A stretch of DNA of 64,000 bases from Lunularia cruciata. Its lineage: Eukaryota; Streptophyta; Marchantiopsida; Lunulariales; Lunulariaceae. Each line of letters begins with the position of its first letter. The first letter of the stretch is position 1. The stretch is taken from NCBI GenBank assembly GCA_948567375.1, contig OX419759.1, positions 56,510,593 to 56,574,592 of the forward strand, in the 5' to 3' direction. Shown here piece after piece: positions 25,735-36,000 of the stretch. The translations under genes were made by a program, and so were the position numbers. The notes beneath the pieces are model-generated. The model ran no database searches. It saw only the letters and a program-made list of their open reading frames with translations, and was not told the DNA's origin.

Positions 25735-26204
25735 CTTGAGAACTAGCTGATGGAGGTGGTAGTATTTTTGTAGTTGTAATAAGACTCTCTTCAAGATCCT
25801 TCACCAAAGTCTCCAAAAGTGATTTTACTCCACTACACTCATGTCCTTTTGGAAGTCCTTCAACTCCACAAACTTCACACAACTCCTTGGTCTTAGATCT
25901 TCTCCCTCCTAATCTTGGTGAAGAAGGTCCAACATGCAAACCCAAGTTCAAGTAAGCCTCTCCTTTCCCTCAATCTCTTGCTCTCAAAGGTCAATGGACA
26001 TGAACTTGCCTTATGTCCCTTCTCTCCACATAGAAAGCACTTAGACTCACTCTTATCTCCAAGTGGTGTAGGTTTTTGGATCCTCTCAACACTCTCTTCA
26101 AATTCTATTATAAACTCACTTTTCCTCAAATCCACCTCTACGGTCACCTCAAACCCTTGGAGAACCTTGCATAGTCTCAATTTCCACGTTTGATGACCCT
26201 CCAT
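25735..26204 (-). pseudogene. Element A accessory ORF: zinc-knuckle protein upstream of gag
   Basis: The frame starts at ATG 26204-26202 (MEGHQTWKLRLCKVLQGFEV). It contains FEVTVEVDLRKSEFIIEFEE, then a CCHC knuckle KCFLCGEKGHKASSCPLTF (spacing C-x2-C-x4-H-x4-C), then a basic stretch. After one frame change comes a second cluster, CEVCGVEGLPKGHEC, and the tail LLETLVKDLEESL. An upstream frame (QFYRVEISCMRSLRETKSMF) is conserved in element E and may be the true N-terminus. The order of a VxVEVDLRK-type strand followed by a CCHC knuckle is reminiscent of DUF4283/zf-CCHC_4 proteins; this is a pattern impression only. It lies about 240 bp before gag and is separate from gag's own knuckle. Confidence 0.7.
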
Positions 26205-27036
26205 GCTCCCAAGATGAATCTAAACACTCAAACATGCTTTTTGTTTCTCTCAAACTCCTCATGCATGAGATCTCCACTCTGTAGAATTGACCCTTCTTCA
26301 CAATTTCACCCAGATTTCTCAACTTGTATGGGACAGTCGTCTAAGATTTTGCACACATAATCACAACTTCAGGGTGTCCCTCCCTGCAAAATTTCAAATC
26401 TTTTCATTGAGCCATTTGGCCTAGACATCTTGCAATTCAGCACACATATTTCAGATTTGGTCTGAAAACCACCCCCCTCACTTCAAAAACTCATAACTCA
26501 CTGCTCAAGAATGATTTCTCTCTAATTTTTGTGGCAGCATGTAGGATATAATGTAATGAATTTATTGGAAAGTAATACAAGAATCCACTTAAAATCAAAG
26601 AAATGGCAGACTCTATATAATTTTCCAAAGAGCATGTAATTGTGGGAGCAGTTTACCCTATCAACTTTCAAAACTTTTAGCCCAATGCGCATAATAGCTT
26701 TCACAATAATTTCAAGTGTGATAATTGAAAGATAACCCAAGCTATCATGTGTAGAAATTTCAAGTTCGGATTTCAAACTTGAGATTTTTCCCAAAATCAC
26801 CTTAATCCCCAAGATTTGCAATCCACCTCACACGCGTGGATCCAATCCATGTGTACAAGATGTACAAAATCACTTCAAAGACATCATAATGAACTACAAT
26901 GTATAAAAATGGATCTTGATTCTCTAAGATAAGTTCAGCCCTCTCCTCTCCTAATGTTCTCTCCAAGTGAGCTCTCATAGCCTCCTTTGCCTAATGTAAA
27001 ATTGAACGCGTAACATTATCTAGCTTTCTAGAGAGG
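26205..27036 (-). other. Element A leader between primer site and accessory ORF
   Basis: No confident gene is present. The sequence is conserved in elements B and E, for example TTGATAGGGTAAACTGCTC and CTTGTACACATGAGAGGAT on the element strand. This suggests a packaging or leader function, or simple common descent. Confidence 0.6.
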
Positions 27037-27053
27037 TCCCCGCAACGGAACCA
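27037..27053 (-). promoter_or_regulatory. Element A primer-binding site (tRNA-Glu type)
   Basis: On the minus strand this reads TGGTTCCGTTGCGGGGA, one base from the complement of the tRNA-Glu 3' end, and directly adjoins the 5' LTR through a TTTT-containing spacer. Confidence 0.7.
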
Positions 27054-27058
27054 AAAAT

Positions 27059-27749
27059 GTGAGCCGGCCTGTCTCTCACTCAGGATGAACCTCTGATGGC
27101 TATTATGGTAGCGCACCATGGACTAAGAAGGCAAGGAACCCCAACTCCATCATACTCCTCCAAAGCTAACACTCAAAGACTCAAGACATTGCTCACTAGA
27201 GAACCCAATGAGAGAGAGATAGTTGCAAATGAAAGGATGATGAGTACCTCTTCACCCCTTGTTTATAAACTTGTGAAATAGTTTCGTACCAAAGTTACTA
27301 ATTACCGCAATAACTCAAGTTACTAGACTAAAAGTCAAGTATAGTCAAAAAGTAGAAAGGAATATCCATTCACATGGGCATATTCCCCTAAGCATGTGGT
27401 TGTTTCTTGACCCAACCACTAAGTCAAGGATTCCTTCACATGGGCTATCCTTGGACTAAAGAAGAATTCAAAACAAAAAGGCTTGCGGGCCCAAGAGTTC
27501 TCAATTCTTTCCTCAAAGCCAAACACCTAGGAATAATACCAAGTCAACACACTAAAATCTAAAGTAGTGGTGCTCATCTTTTCTACTTCCTCTAAAGTAA
27601 GGTCCCCTCTATCTTAGCTATGATTAACTTTAGCTAACCATGACTAATATAGAACCATCCTTTATCTCTACATAAATAATATCTCTTAAGTACTTGTAAT
27701 ACCAAACTAAATATCACAATACCACACACATGCACAAATGGGTGTGACA
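27059..27749 (-). repeat. Element A 5' LTR
   Basis: It is 691 bp, from TGTGAGCCGG to GGGTGTGACA on the plus strand. The TATA position reads TTTATAAA here instead of TATATAAA. It differs from the 3' LTR at about 19 positions by eye. Confidence 0.93.
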
Positions 27750-28139
27750 GTACACATGAGAGGATTTGGAGAGATTGTGTGAGGTGGATTGCAGATTTTG
27801 GGGATTAAGGTGATTTTGGGCAAAATCTCAAGTTTGAGATCTTAACTTGAAATTTCTACACATGATAGCTTGGATTGTCCTTCAGTTAGCACACTTGGAA
27901 TTATTGTGAGAGCTATTATGCACATTAGGTTAGAAGTTTTGAAAGTTGATAGGGTAAACTGCTCACACAACTATATGCTCTTTGGAAAATTGTACAAAGT
28001 CTGCCATTTATTTAATTTTTAGTGGAATGTTGTGAAACATTCCAAGAAAATCCAGTAAGTTATGTCCTACCTGCTGACACAAAAATTAGAGAGAGATATT
28101 TCCTAAGGAGAGAGTTAGGAGTTTTTGAAGTGAGGGGGA

Positions 28140-28370
28140 TGGCAAGTTCATGTCCATTGACCTTTGAGAGCAAGAGATTGAGGGAAAGGAGAGGCTTACT
28201 TGACTTGGGTTTGCATGTTGGACCTTCTTCACCAAGATTAGGAGGGAGAAGATCTAAGACCAAGGAGTTGTGTGAAGTTTGTGGAGTAAAATCACTTTTG
28301 GAGACTTTGGTGAAGGATCTTGGAGAGAGTCTTAGTACAGGATCTTGGAGAGAGTCTTAGTACAGCTACA
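28140..28370 (+). pseudogene. Element B accessory ORF remnant
   Basis: The frame keeps SSCPLTFESKRLRERRGLLD, then LGGRRSKTKELCEVCG, then VKSLLETLVKDLGESLS. Compared with A, the N-terminal part and most of the first zinc knuckle are deleted, and the second cysteine cluster lost about 12 codons. GGATCTTGGAGAGAGTCTTA is duplicated near 28315-28360. Confidence 0.65.
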
Positions 28371-28640
28371 AAAATACTACCACCTTCATCAGCTAGTTCT
28401 CAAGATTAGTGATGGAGATAATCTTTCAACTTATGGATAAAGTATCCATGAGGGTTTGATTAATATGCACTCTAGGATTTGATGTTGCTATAGAAATCTT
28501 GGAGCAACCTGAGCCTTTTGTATTCCCTAGGGTGGATTACTCTCAAATGATGTTAGTCATGTATATACTCTATTACTTATAGAGTGAGAGAAAAGAAAGG
28601 AGAAAAAAAGATTGAGAAAGAAGGAGAGTGAGAGGTTAAG

Positions 28641-29670
28641 ATGGGGAAACTTCCGGTTTTCATTGGCAAGGATGGAGAAGATGTGGAGGCCTTTGTCAGA
28701 GACTTCAAGAGAGCTCGCATAGGAAACAATGAGAGGAGGAAGAATGAGTGGGCCTCATTATTACCAGATTTCTTTGAGGATGCACCACTTACATGGTATG
28801 AGTTAGAATACCAAAAGAGAGAGAGGAGAGATGGGCAAGAAGAGTCTTGGGAGACTTTGACTTCAGCACTCATTGAGAACTTTCTTCTTGATGAGAGTTA
28901 TGAGAGATTGATGAGTGAGGTTACCTTTCTCAAGCAAAGAGATGGAGAGAAAGTGAGAGTCTATGTGGAAAGAGTGGAAAAGTTAGAGTCCAGATTTTGT
29001 ATAGTATTGAGGAAGGGTGGGGATGATGTGGAGACTAATATGATTTTCATAGGGGCTATGCTCACCAATAGTTTTGTGGGAGGGTTGAGGCCACAAATTA
29101 GAAGCAAGGTGAGATATGAGAAACCTTCTTCCAAGGTTGAAGCTATCAAGATCGCAATTCATATGGAGGAGAGTTTGGAAGGGGATGAGAGTGATTTGGT
29201 GGTGAAGGAAGTTGGGCATACTCTTCAAGGCTACAAGTATGGTGGAACTTCTGATACTTTGGTGGCAAGGGTTGCACCACAAGTAGTAGTTTCTCTAGTT
29301 CTTGCACTTCCACCAAAAGATCCACTTCAAACCATCACAAAACAACTTGCGAATCTCAAGATCAATGTGGTGCAACTATGGGAGAAGAGAGAGGTGGATC
29401 AGAATGTAGGGAGAGGGCCTAGGAGTAATGGAAACTATTCATATAGAGGAGGCCAACCAGCCAACAATTTCAATTATAGAAATTGTTTTGGTTGTGGAGG
29501 AAGAGGCTACATCCAAAGGAATTGCCCAAATTCCACTTACCATGGAGGAAGGGGTTATGAGGGAGCCAATAGAGGGAAAGAAGGAGGTAGTGAAACCCAA
29601 GTGGCTCCTAATCCAAACAAAGGTAAGGGAATAGCATCCATAGATGTGGTTGAGAGCAAGTATGAGAGGG
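28641..29670 (+). pseudogene. Element B gag (nearly complete, frameshifted at its end)
   Basis: It starts at ATG 28641 and is open for about 340 codons in the right frame: MGKLPVFIGKDGEDVEAFVR, the gag core, then a Gly/Arg/Tyr-rich stretch. The zinc knuckle reads CFGCGGRGYIQRNC, where the expected His is Tyr (spacing C-x2-C-x4-Y-x4-C), so zinc binding is probably lost. A one-base loss near 29665 in GAGAGGGAGAG shifts the frame and runs on to an unrelated tail ending at 29831. The family start is supported by the matching Met in element A. Confidence 0.9.
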
Positions 29671-30989
29671 AGAGTGCTCAAACTCCAAAGGTCTTAATTT
29701 GGAGCTTTTGGCACAAGAGAAGAAGAGAGCTCATTTTGCAGAGGATGTTCACTCTTCTCAAGGATTTACTCCAAGAAAGGATACTCCTATGTCTACTAGG
29801 AGCACTCACACCTCAACACCATCAACAATAAAGACTCCAAGGAAGAAGTTGGGGATGGAGGACTTCTTGATCTCAAAGTAACAATGGAACTACAATGTGT
29901 TGGAGGATGTTGGTAGTCACAAGGCTAACATCACAGTGGGGCAATTGATTGCTTTGAACCCTACCTTGAGAAAGGAACAAGTTCATGGTGGTTTGAGTTC
30001 TACAAAGAGCAAGAGGAAGATGAAGGCAAAAGCTACAGTATCAATGGGGGTGGTGGATGCCAAGCCAGCACCATGGGAGGCTTGTGAATATGCCTCCAAG
30101 ATTGATGTGAGAGTGAATGGTCACAACATCAAGGATGCATTGGTTGATGGAGGATCAGTGGTGAATGCCATGTCAGAAAGGTTGATGAAGAAGTTGGGAA
30201 TGATACCCTCTAGATCTTCAACATTTGTGGTGAGTATGGAAAACAAGTAACAAGTTCGACCAGTAGGGGTGATGGATAAAGAGGGAGTTTCAGTTATGGG
30301 AGTTCAAAATATCATGACTTTCCAAGTCTTGAAGGATTCAAGCTATGACTTACTTCTTGGGAAGCCATGGTTGAGAGCAGCACACACAACTGATCAATGG
30401 CACAAAGGGTACTTGAGGATTAGGCTATCAAATCATAGAGTCATAGTTCTTGTGACTAACACCACCAACACTTCACATTCAGATACACCATCTTCTGATT
30501 ACTGGGAATCAGATTCTGAAGAAGGAGCTTCAGGTGTGGACATAAGCATGGAAGAGGAGACTTCCATGGAAGATGATGAATCTGAATTTGATTAAGATTT
30601 GTATCCTTTGTGTGCTATGGATTTTGCACCTAAGCCAGAGGTTTTGAAAGACCCAGATAAATCACCATTGACACTTGAGGAGGTAGAAAGAAGGTTATCT
30701 ACCCTCAAGTATGGTCCAAATGTTACCAAGGAGGAGAAGGTGAGATTTGAGGAGATTTTCCACAAGTTCATCCATATGTTTGCTTTTAGTTACCAGGATT
30801 CCAAGGAAGTCACCTTGGAGGAGCACAAGATAGAGGTGGAGTCACATGCAAGACCAATCCGCCAAAAGCAACATCGCATTTGCCCACCAATATCTTTGGT
30901 TGTGAAGGAGGAGATTGATAAGCTCAAGGAGGCTAGATTTATATTTGAGGTAGAGAATTCAGAGTGAGTATCTCCAATTGTCATTGTGA
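29671..30989 (+). pseudogene. Element B protease and RT entry region
   Basis: This is a series of frames broken by TAA at about 29879, 30248 and 30593 and TGA at 30965. The protease motif is ALVDGGSVVNAM, and the protease end is LLLGKPWLRAAH. An acidic linker follows, then the RT entry LEEHKIEVESHARPIRQKQH and EEIDKLKEARFIFE. It matches element A throughout. Confidence 0.87.
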
Positions 30990-32250
30990 AGAAAAAGAAT
31001 GGCAAGCTTTGGGTATGTGTGGATTACAAGAAGCTCAATGTTGTTACCAAGAAGGACTACTACCCATTGCCATTCATTGATGAGATCTTGGAGGAGGTTG
31101 TAGGTCATGAGAGGTAACTGTTTTGGAGATGGTTATAGTGGATATAACCAAATCAAGATTGCACCAGAGCATCAACAACTCACCACATTCACCACACCTT
31201 GGGGAACTTATGCTTTCAAAGTCATGCCTTTTGGGCTTTGCAATGCTCCAACCACATTCCAACGGTTCATGAACAAGGTATTTGAACCTTTCATTGAGAA
31301 ATTTGTGAGAGACTTCATTGATAACTTTTGTGTCTATAGGAGGAAGGAGGAGCACTTTGAGCACCTAATCAAGGTCTTGCAATGCTTAGATGAAGCAAAT
31401 CCATCACTCAACCCAGAGAAGTGCATTTTTTGGTGTGAAGAAGGTCTACTTTTGGAGCACATTGTCTCCAAGGATGGAATAGCAGTTGATCTTGAGTAGG
31501 TGAGGAAAATCTATGACCTTCCATTCCCTTCAATCTTGACAGAGTTATGCCAATTCTTGGGGATGGTTGGATACGATAGGAAGTTCATCTTCTCATTTTC
31601 CAACAAGGCTTATGCATTGACCATCTACATGAAGAAGGTTGTGGATTACATGGTGATTTTGGAGGACAAGGAGGCTCTCAAAGCTTTTGAGGAGCTCAAG
31701 CAATCCCTTGTTGTAGCTCCAATTCTTGCTAAACCTGATTGGAGTAAGCCTTTCATCCTCTACACTGATGCTTCTAATGTAGCTTTAGGATGGACTCTTA
31801 GTCAATTAGACCAAGATGGGCATGATCATCCAATAGCTTATGCTAGTATATAGATGGTTTCAACAGAGAAGAACTACTCTGTCACGGAGAGAGAAGAGTT
31901 GGCAGTGATCTTTGGTCTCAAGAAGTTTAGACACTACTTGATTGGATGGAAAGCTACCATTATCACAAATCACAAGGCTTTGAAGTACATCTTCAACAAG
32001 CCTAATGTTGAAGAGAGACTAGCAAGGTGGATGATACTCTTGTTTGAGTATGACTACACCATTGAGGATAGGCCAGGAACGAAACATGCAAATGCTGATT
32101 TGTTATCTAGGGCCTATGATCATGATGGAGATGAGCCAATGGATGATTCCTTTCCGGATGAGGAGCTCATGAAAATCTCAGTCACTCAAGAGGTTCCAAT
32201 GGAGTACAAAAATAGTGTGGATTTTGTGACAAGAGGTAACTATCCATCCA
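30990..32250 (+). pseudogene. Element B reverse transcriptase and RNase H
   Basis: RT begins with CVDYKKLNVVTKKDYYPLPF. It meets the frameshift GAGAGGTAACTG near 31113, identical to the one in A. It continues with CFGDGYSGYNQIKIAPEHQ and MPFGLCNAPTTFQRFMNK. The catalytic loop is FIDNFCVY (31314-31337), so the second catalytic Asp is Asn. A TAG follows VDLE at 31497. RNase H follows (LYTDASNVALGWTLSQ, TNHKALKYIF) with a TAG at 31851. It is dead on several counts. Confidence 0.9.
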
Positions 32251-33463
32251 GAAGGGATGCATGCTAGGGAGAGGAAGGCCCTTGTAGCAATATCTAAACC
32301 TTACACAATGGTGGAGGATATTCTTTTTCACCAAGGAACAGATGGTCTACTTCGAAGAGCAGTGGGTAAGGAAGAGTCTATCCTACTCAAAAAGGAGTTT
32401 CATGAAGGTTTAGTGTGTGGAGGACACTTTGCAGGAAAGGTGACTGCTTTCAAGATTCTAGATGCTGGTTACCATTGGAGAGGGATTTTCAAGGATTTTC
32501 TTGATTATTGCAAAACTTGTCATGTTTTCTCAAGCTTTTGCTAGAAAGTCTACATCCACTCCACCACTTAGATCAATTCCATTGCTAGGACCTTTTGAGA
32601 AGTGGGGAATTGATTTTCTAGGTCCTCTCAATAGAAGCCCAAGGAGCAATCGATACATTGTGGTAGTTACTAATTACCTTACCAAGTGGGTTGAGGCTAG
32701 ACCCTTGAGGGACAAGAATGAAGATGAAGTTGGTAGATTTCTTTATGAATGCATTATCACTAGATTTGGATGCCCTTTGGAGTTGGTTTCTGATAGAAGA
32801 GAGTTTACAGGAAGCATTGCTATAGCCATGCTACAACATTTCTCTATCACACAAAGAGTAACTACATCCTATAAGCCAAACTCCAATGGCTTGGCAGAGA
32901 GAACCAATCAGACCTTGTGCATGATGTTGGCCAAAGATGCATAAATGGAGAGGGCTAAACATCATTGAGATTGATGCAGTTTTGTGGGAGTATAGGACAA
33001 CCATGAAGACTTCCACTGGATATTCTCCATTTCAATTGGTATATGGTATTGAGTCTACCTTACCTATTCACTTTGATCTTCCTACCTTCCAAATCATTCA
33101 TAGGAGATTGAAGAAAGCACAAGGAGGTGATGCAGAGAAGTCAAGGAAGGAATAACTCATGGAGTTGGAAGAGGCAAGAGAAGTTGCTATGGTTTGAGTG
33201 GAGCAAGCCCAAAGGAAACAAAAGGAGAGCTATGACAAGAGGCAAGGCAAGAAGAAGGTGGAGCCTTTCAAAGAAGGTGATTGGGTAATGTTGCTTGATT
33301 TTATTTGATTCAAGAGAGTGAAAAAGAAGTTTTGCCTAAATACTTTGGACCTTTCATAGTGGAGAAGGTGTGGGCCAATTACACCTATGATCTCAAGGAG
33401 TTGGGAGGAAGACACTTTGATAGGATTAACTATGATAAGTTGAAGATGTACCATAGAAGGTAG
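32251..33463 (+). pseudogene. Element B integrase
   Basis: The zinc domain reads HEGLVCGGHFAGKV and CKTCHV. A frameshift near 32525 leads to the core, KWGIDFLGPLNRSPRSNRYI, then FGCPLELVSDRREF with the second Asp, then NGLAERTNQTLCMMLAKDA with the Glu. TAA follows KDA at 32942. The C-terminus reads TTMKTSTGYSPFQLVYGIES and KVEPFKEGDWVMLL. A single copy of the 77-bp segment duplicated in A is present. Confidence 0.88.
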
Positions 33464-33498
33464 AGAGACCTTCACTTTGAGGACAAAGTGAAAACTCA

Positions 33499-33511
33499 GT
33501 CTGGGGGTAAA
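33499..33511 (+). promoter_or_regulatory. Element B polypurine tract
   Basis: GTCTGGGGGTAAA lies directly before the 3' LTR, after the conserved ACTTTGAGGACAAAGTGAAA stretch. This is the usual place and composition of the plus-strand primer. Confidence 0.7.
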
Positions 33512-34202
33512 TGTAACACCCATTTGTGCATGTGTGTGGTATTGTGAGATTTAGCTTGGTATTACAAGTACTTGAGAAATATTATTTATATAGAGATAAA
33601 GGATGGTTCTACATTAGTCATGATTAACTAGAGTTAGTCATAGCTAAGATAGAAGGGACCTTACTTTAGAGGAAGTGGAAAAGATGAGCACGACTACTTT
33701 GGATTTTAGTGTGTTGACTTGGTATTTTTCCTAGGTGTTTGGCTTTGAGGAAAGAATTGAGAACTCTTGGGCCCACAAACCTTTTTGTTTTGGATTCTTC
33801 TATAGTCCAAGGATAGCCCATGTGAAGGAATCCTTGACTTAGTGGTTGGGTCAAAATAAGATCATATGCTAGTGGAATATGCCCATGTGAATGGATATTC
33901 CTTTCTACTTTTTGACTTTACTTTACTTTTAGTCTAGTAACTTGAGTTATTGCGGTAATTAGTAACTTTGGTACGTAATTATTTCACAAGTATATAAACA
34001 AGGGGTGAGGAGGTACTCATCATCCTTTCGTTTGCAACTATCTCTCTTTGATTGAGTTCTCTAGTGAGCAATGTCTTGAGTCTTGGAGTGTTAGCCTTGG
34101 AGGAGTATGATGGAGTTGGGGTTCCTTGCCTTCTTAGTCCATGGTGCACTACCATAATAGCCATCAGAGGTTCATCCTAAGTGAGAGACAGACCGGCTCA
34201 CA
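33512..34202 (+). repeat. Element B 3' LTR
   Basis: It is 691 bp, from TGTAACACCC to CCGGCTCACA. TATA is TATATAAA at 33991-33998. The following base enters element C RNase H sequence on the other strand. Confidence 0.92.
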
Positions 34203-35165
34203 GACTCAAGACTACTCCAATTGCCATGAACAAAGTTTCCACATATACATGAAAAGGGCGTTCCCAATTTGGAGCCCTCATGATTGGCGCTTCAACTTGT
34301 TTCTTCTTCAATACTTGGAAAGATTCTTCTTGACTTGCTTCCCATAGGTAGTCTTTGGACTTCTTCATGAGCTTTGTAAGGGGTGCATCAAGCACCGTGT
34401 AGTTTGAAACAAAGTGTTTGTAGTATCCGACATGTCCTAAGAAGGCTCTCAGCCCAGGATATTTTTTGGGATTCCAAAGCTGAGATAAATTTTACCTTCT
34501 TAACATCAACTTCAATACCTTGGCTTGACACCCAATGCCCCAAAAGGATTCCCTTCGTCATTGCAAAGAAGGTTTTCTTTGGGTGTAATGACAAACCACC
34601 AAAATGGTACCTTTCAAAAGTTGGGTGAAGGTAATCCAAATGTACATCTCTTTGCCTAAACACACCAAAATCATCAATGAAGACGTCTATAAATTTGCAC
34701 ATGAAATCCTTGAAGATGGCATTCATCATCTGCTGGAAAGTAGCGGGAGCATTACACAACCCAAAGGGCATTTGATTGTAAGCAAAAGTGCCTAAATTGG
34801 TAGTGAATGTAGTTTTATCCCTGTCTTTTTCTCGGATGGATACTTGATTGTACCTTGAAAATCCATCAAGAAACAAGGATGACCGGCTACTTGGTCCAAA
34901 ATTGTATTGATAAAAGGAAAGAGATGATGATCCTTCCTTGTGACTGCATTCAGTTTGCAGAAAGCTTAGCACACTTGAAGCTTTCTTGTTTTCTTCTTCA
35001 GGACAAAGACAATGGGCAAGACCCACTCACTGCTCAAGACAGGAAAGATTATTCCGGCCTCCAAGTGCTTGTTGATTTCATCTTTCACCAAGAGCAAGTA
35101 CTTTGGGTTTGGATGGTACTGTCTTTGCCAAACCGGAATTGCACCTTCAACCATATCAATTTGAT
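34203..35165 (-). pseudogene. Element C reverse transcriptase and truncated RNase H
   Basis: RT entry is EINKHLEAGIIFPVLSSEW, followed by VLPIVFVLKKK. The palm is YNQVSIREKDRDKTTF and AYNQMPFGLCNAPATF. The catalytic loop VFIDDFGVF (about 34662-34688) has both Asp residues. The thumb follows (LSLHPKKTFFAMTKGILLGH). RNase H starts NWERPFHVYVETLFMAIGVV and stops at the B LTR. A TAG and frame changes break the entry region. Confidence 0.85.
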
Positions 35166-36000
35166 GTTCTCCAAATTCTCATAGAATACTGGCATTTGAT
35201 CAATAGACTAGGTGAATACATCCTAGAATTCTAAAAATAAGACATTGTACACTGCCAACTCCTCCAAAGTGACTATCTTTGACATTTTAAAATTTTTTCC
35301 TTTAGTCAAGACAACATCTTGACAATCATTGGGGTTGATGCTTCCTTTGACATGATTCACTCGGCTCAGTCCAAGTTGAGCTGCCATCAAACCCCTTTCC
35401 TCCAAGTCAAGTTCACTGGAGGTGAGGTCATATGGGTCTTTGTCTTTGATGTCTACCTTGTAACATTCCAAGTAATTAACTTGGACTTCGTCTTCACAAT
35501 CTTTTGAGGACAAAGACGATGAGTCTTTGGATTTGTCCTCATCTTCTGATGAACTCGTTTCCCCGAGATGAGGAACCTTCATCTAACTCACGGTCACCAT
35601 CTTTTGGTCTTCAAACAAAATGTCCTTAAACCACAACTTCCGCTAGTGCCAATCAACCACAACTTGGGAATTGTACAACCAAGGTCTTCCGATCAACAAT
35701 GGGTAACCGGTTTTGGTTACTCGTTGCAACACAATGTAATTCAACTTGAAGGCACCCCTCCAATGATCGTGGTAATGTTTGACAGCATGCCCAATGGCCG
35801 TCTCTTGGTTTGGTCTGCAAATTTCAAGACTTGGGGTGTTGGCTCAAACATATGGTACCCTAGCCGATTTGTAGTGTCTTTGGGCATGACGTTCACGTTG
35901 GAACCCAAATCAATAGGTATCAACGTGATCATGCACCCTACAATCTTCCCATCCACTTTGGGAGATCCCAAATCTTCTTGTTCAATTCAATAAATAGCAG
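35166..36000 (-). pseudogene. Element C protease and linker
   Basis: The protease frame (35971-35741) reads GCMITLIPIDLGSNVNVMPK with the catalytic Asp in DLGS. It is followed by RLGYHMFEPTPQVLKFADQT and the flap-like PLGMLSNITTIIGG. The linker toward RT is Asp/Glu/Ser-rich (35582-35223: SSSEDEDKSKDSSSLSSKD). Confidence 0.78.

Larger units (their letters stand above)
19852..27749 (-). mobile_element. Element A: Ty3/gypsy LTR retrotransposon nested in B
   Basis: This 7898-bp element has two 691-bp LTRs (19852-20542 and 27059-27749) that differ at about 19 positions by eye, or 2.7 percent. It is flanked by GTAC at 19848-19851 and 27750-27753, a 4-bp target duplication. Removing the element restores the leader sequence still seen in element E. 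A belongs to the same family as B, inserted in the opposite orientation. Genes on the minus strand run from high to low coordinates: accessory ORF, gag, protease, RT, RNase H, integrase. All are interrupted, mostly by single changes, so this copy is dead but young. Confidence 0.95.
18956..34202 (+). mobile_element. Element B: Ty3/gypsy LTR retrotransposon, split by element A
   Basis: Both LTRs have intact TG...CA ends (TGTAACACCC ... CCGGCTCACA). The internal order is tRNA-Glu-type primer site, leader with accessory ORF, gag, protease, RT, RNase H, integrase and polypurine tract, all on the plus strand. Element A sits in the leader at 19852-27749. Without A, B would be about 7.35 kb. The LTRs differ at roughly 8-9 percent over their first 270 bp, so B is older than A. 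No target duplication is seen: TTAAA lies before and GACTC after. The left flank is element D and the right flank is element C, which do not join. All genes carry stops or frameshifts. Confidence 0.9.
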
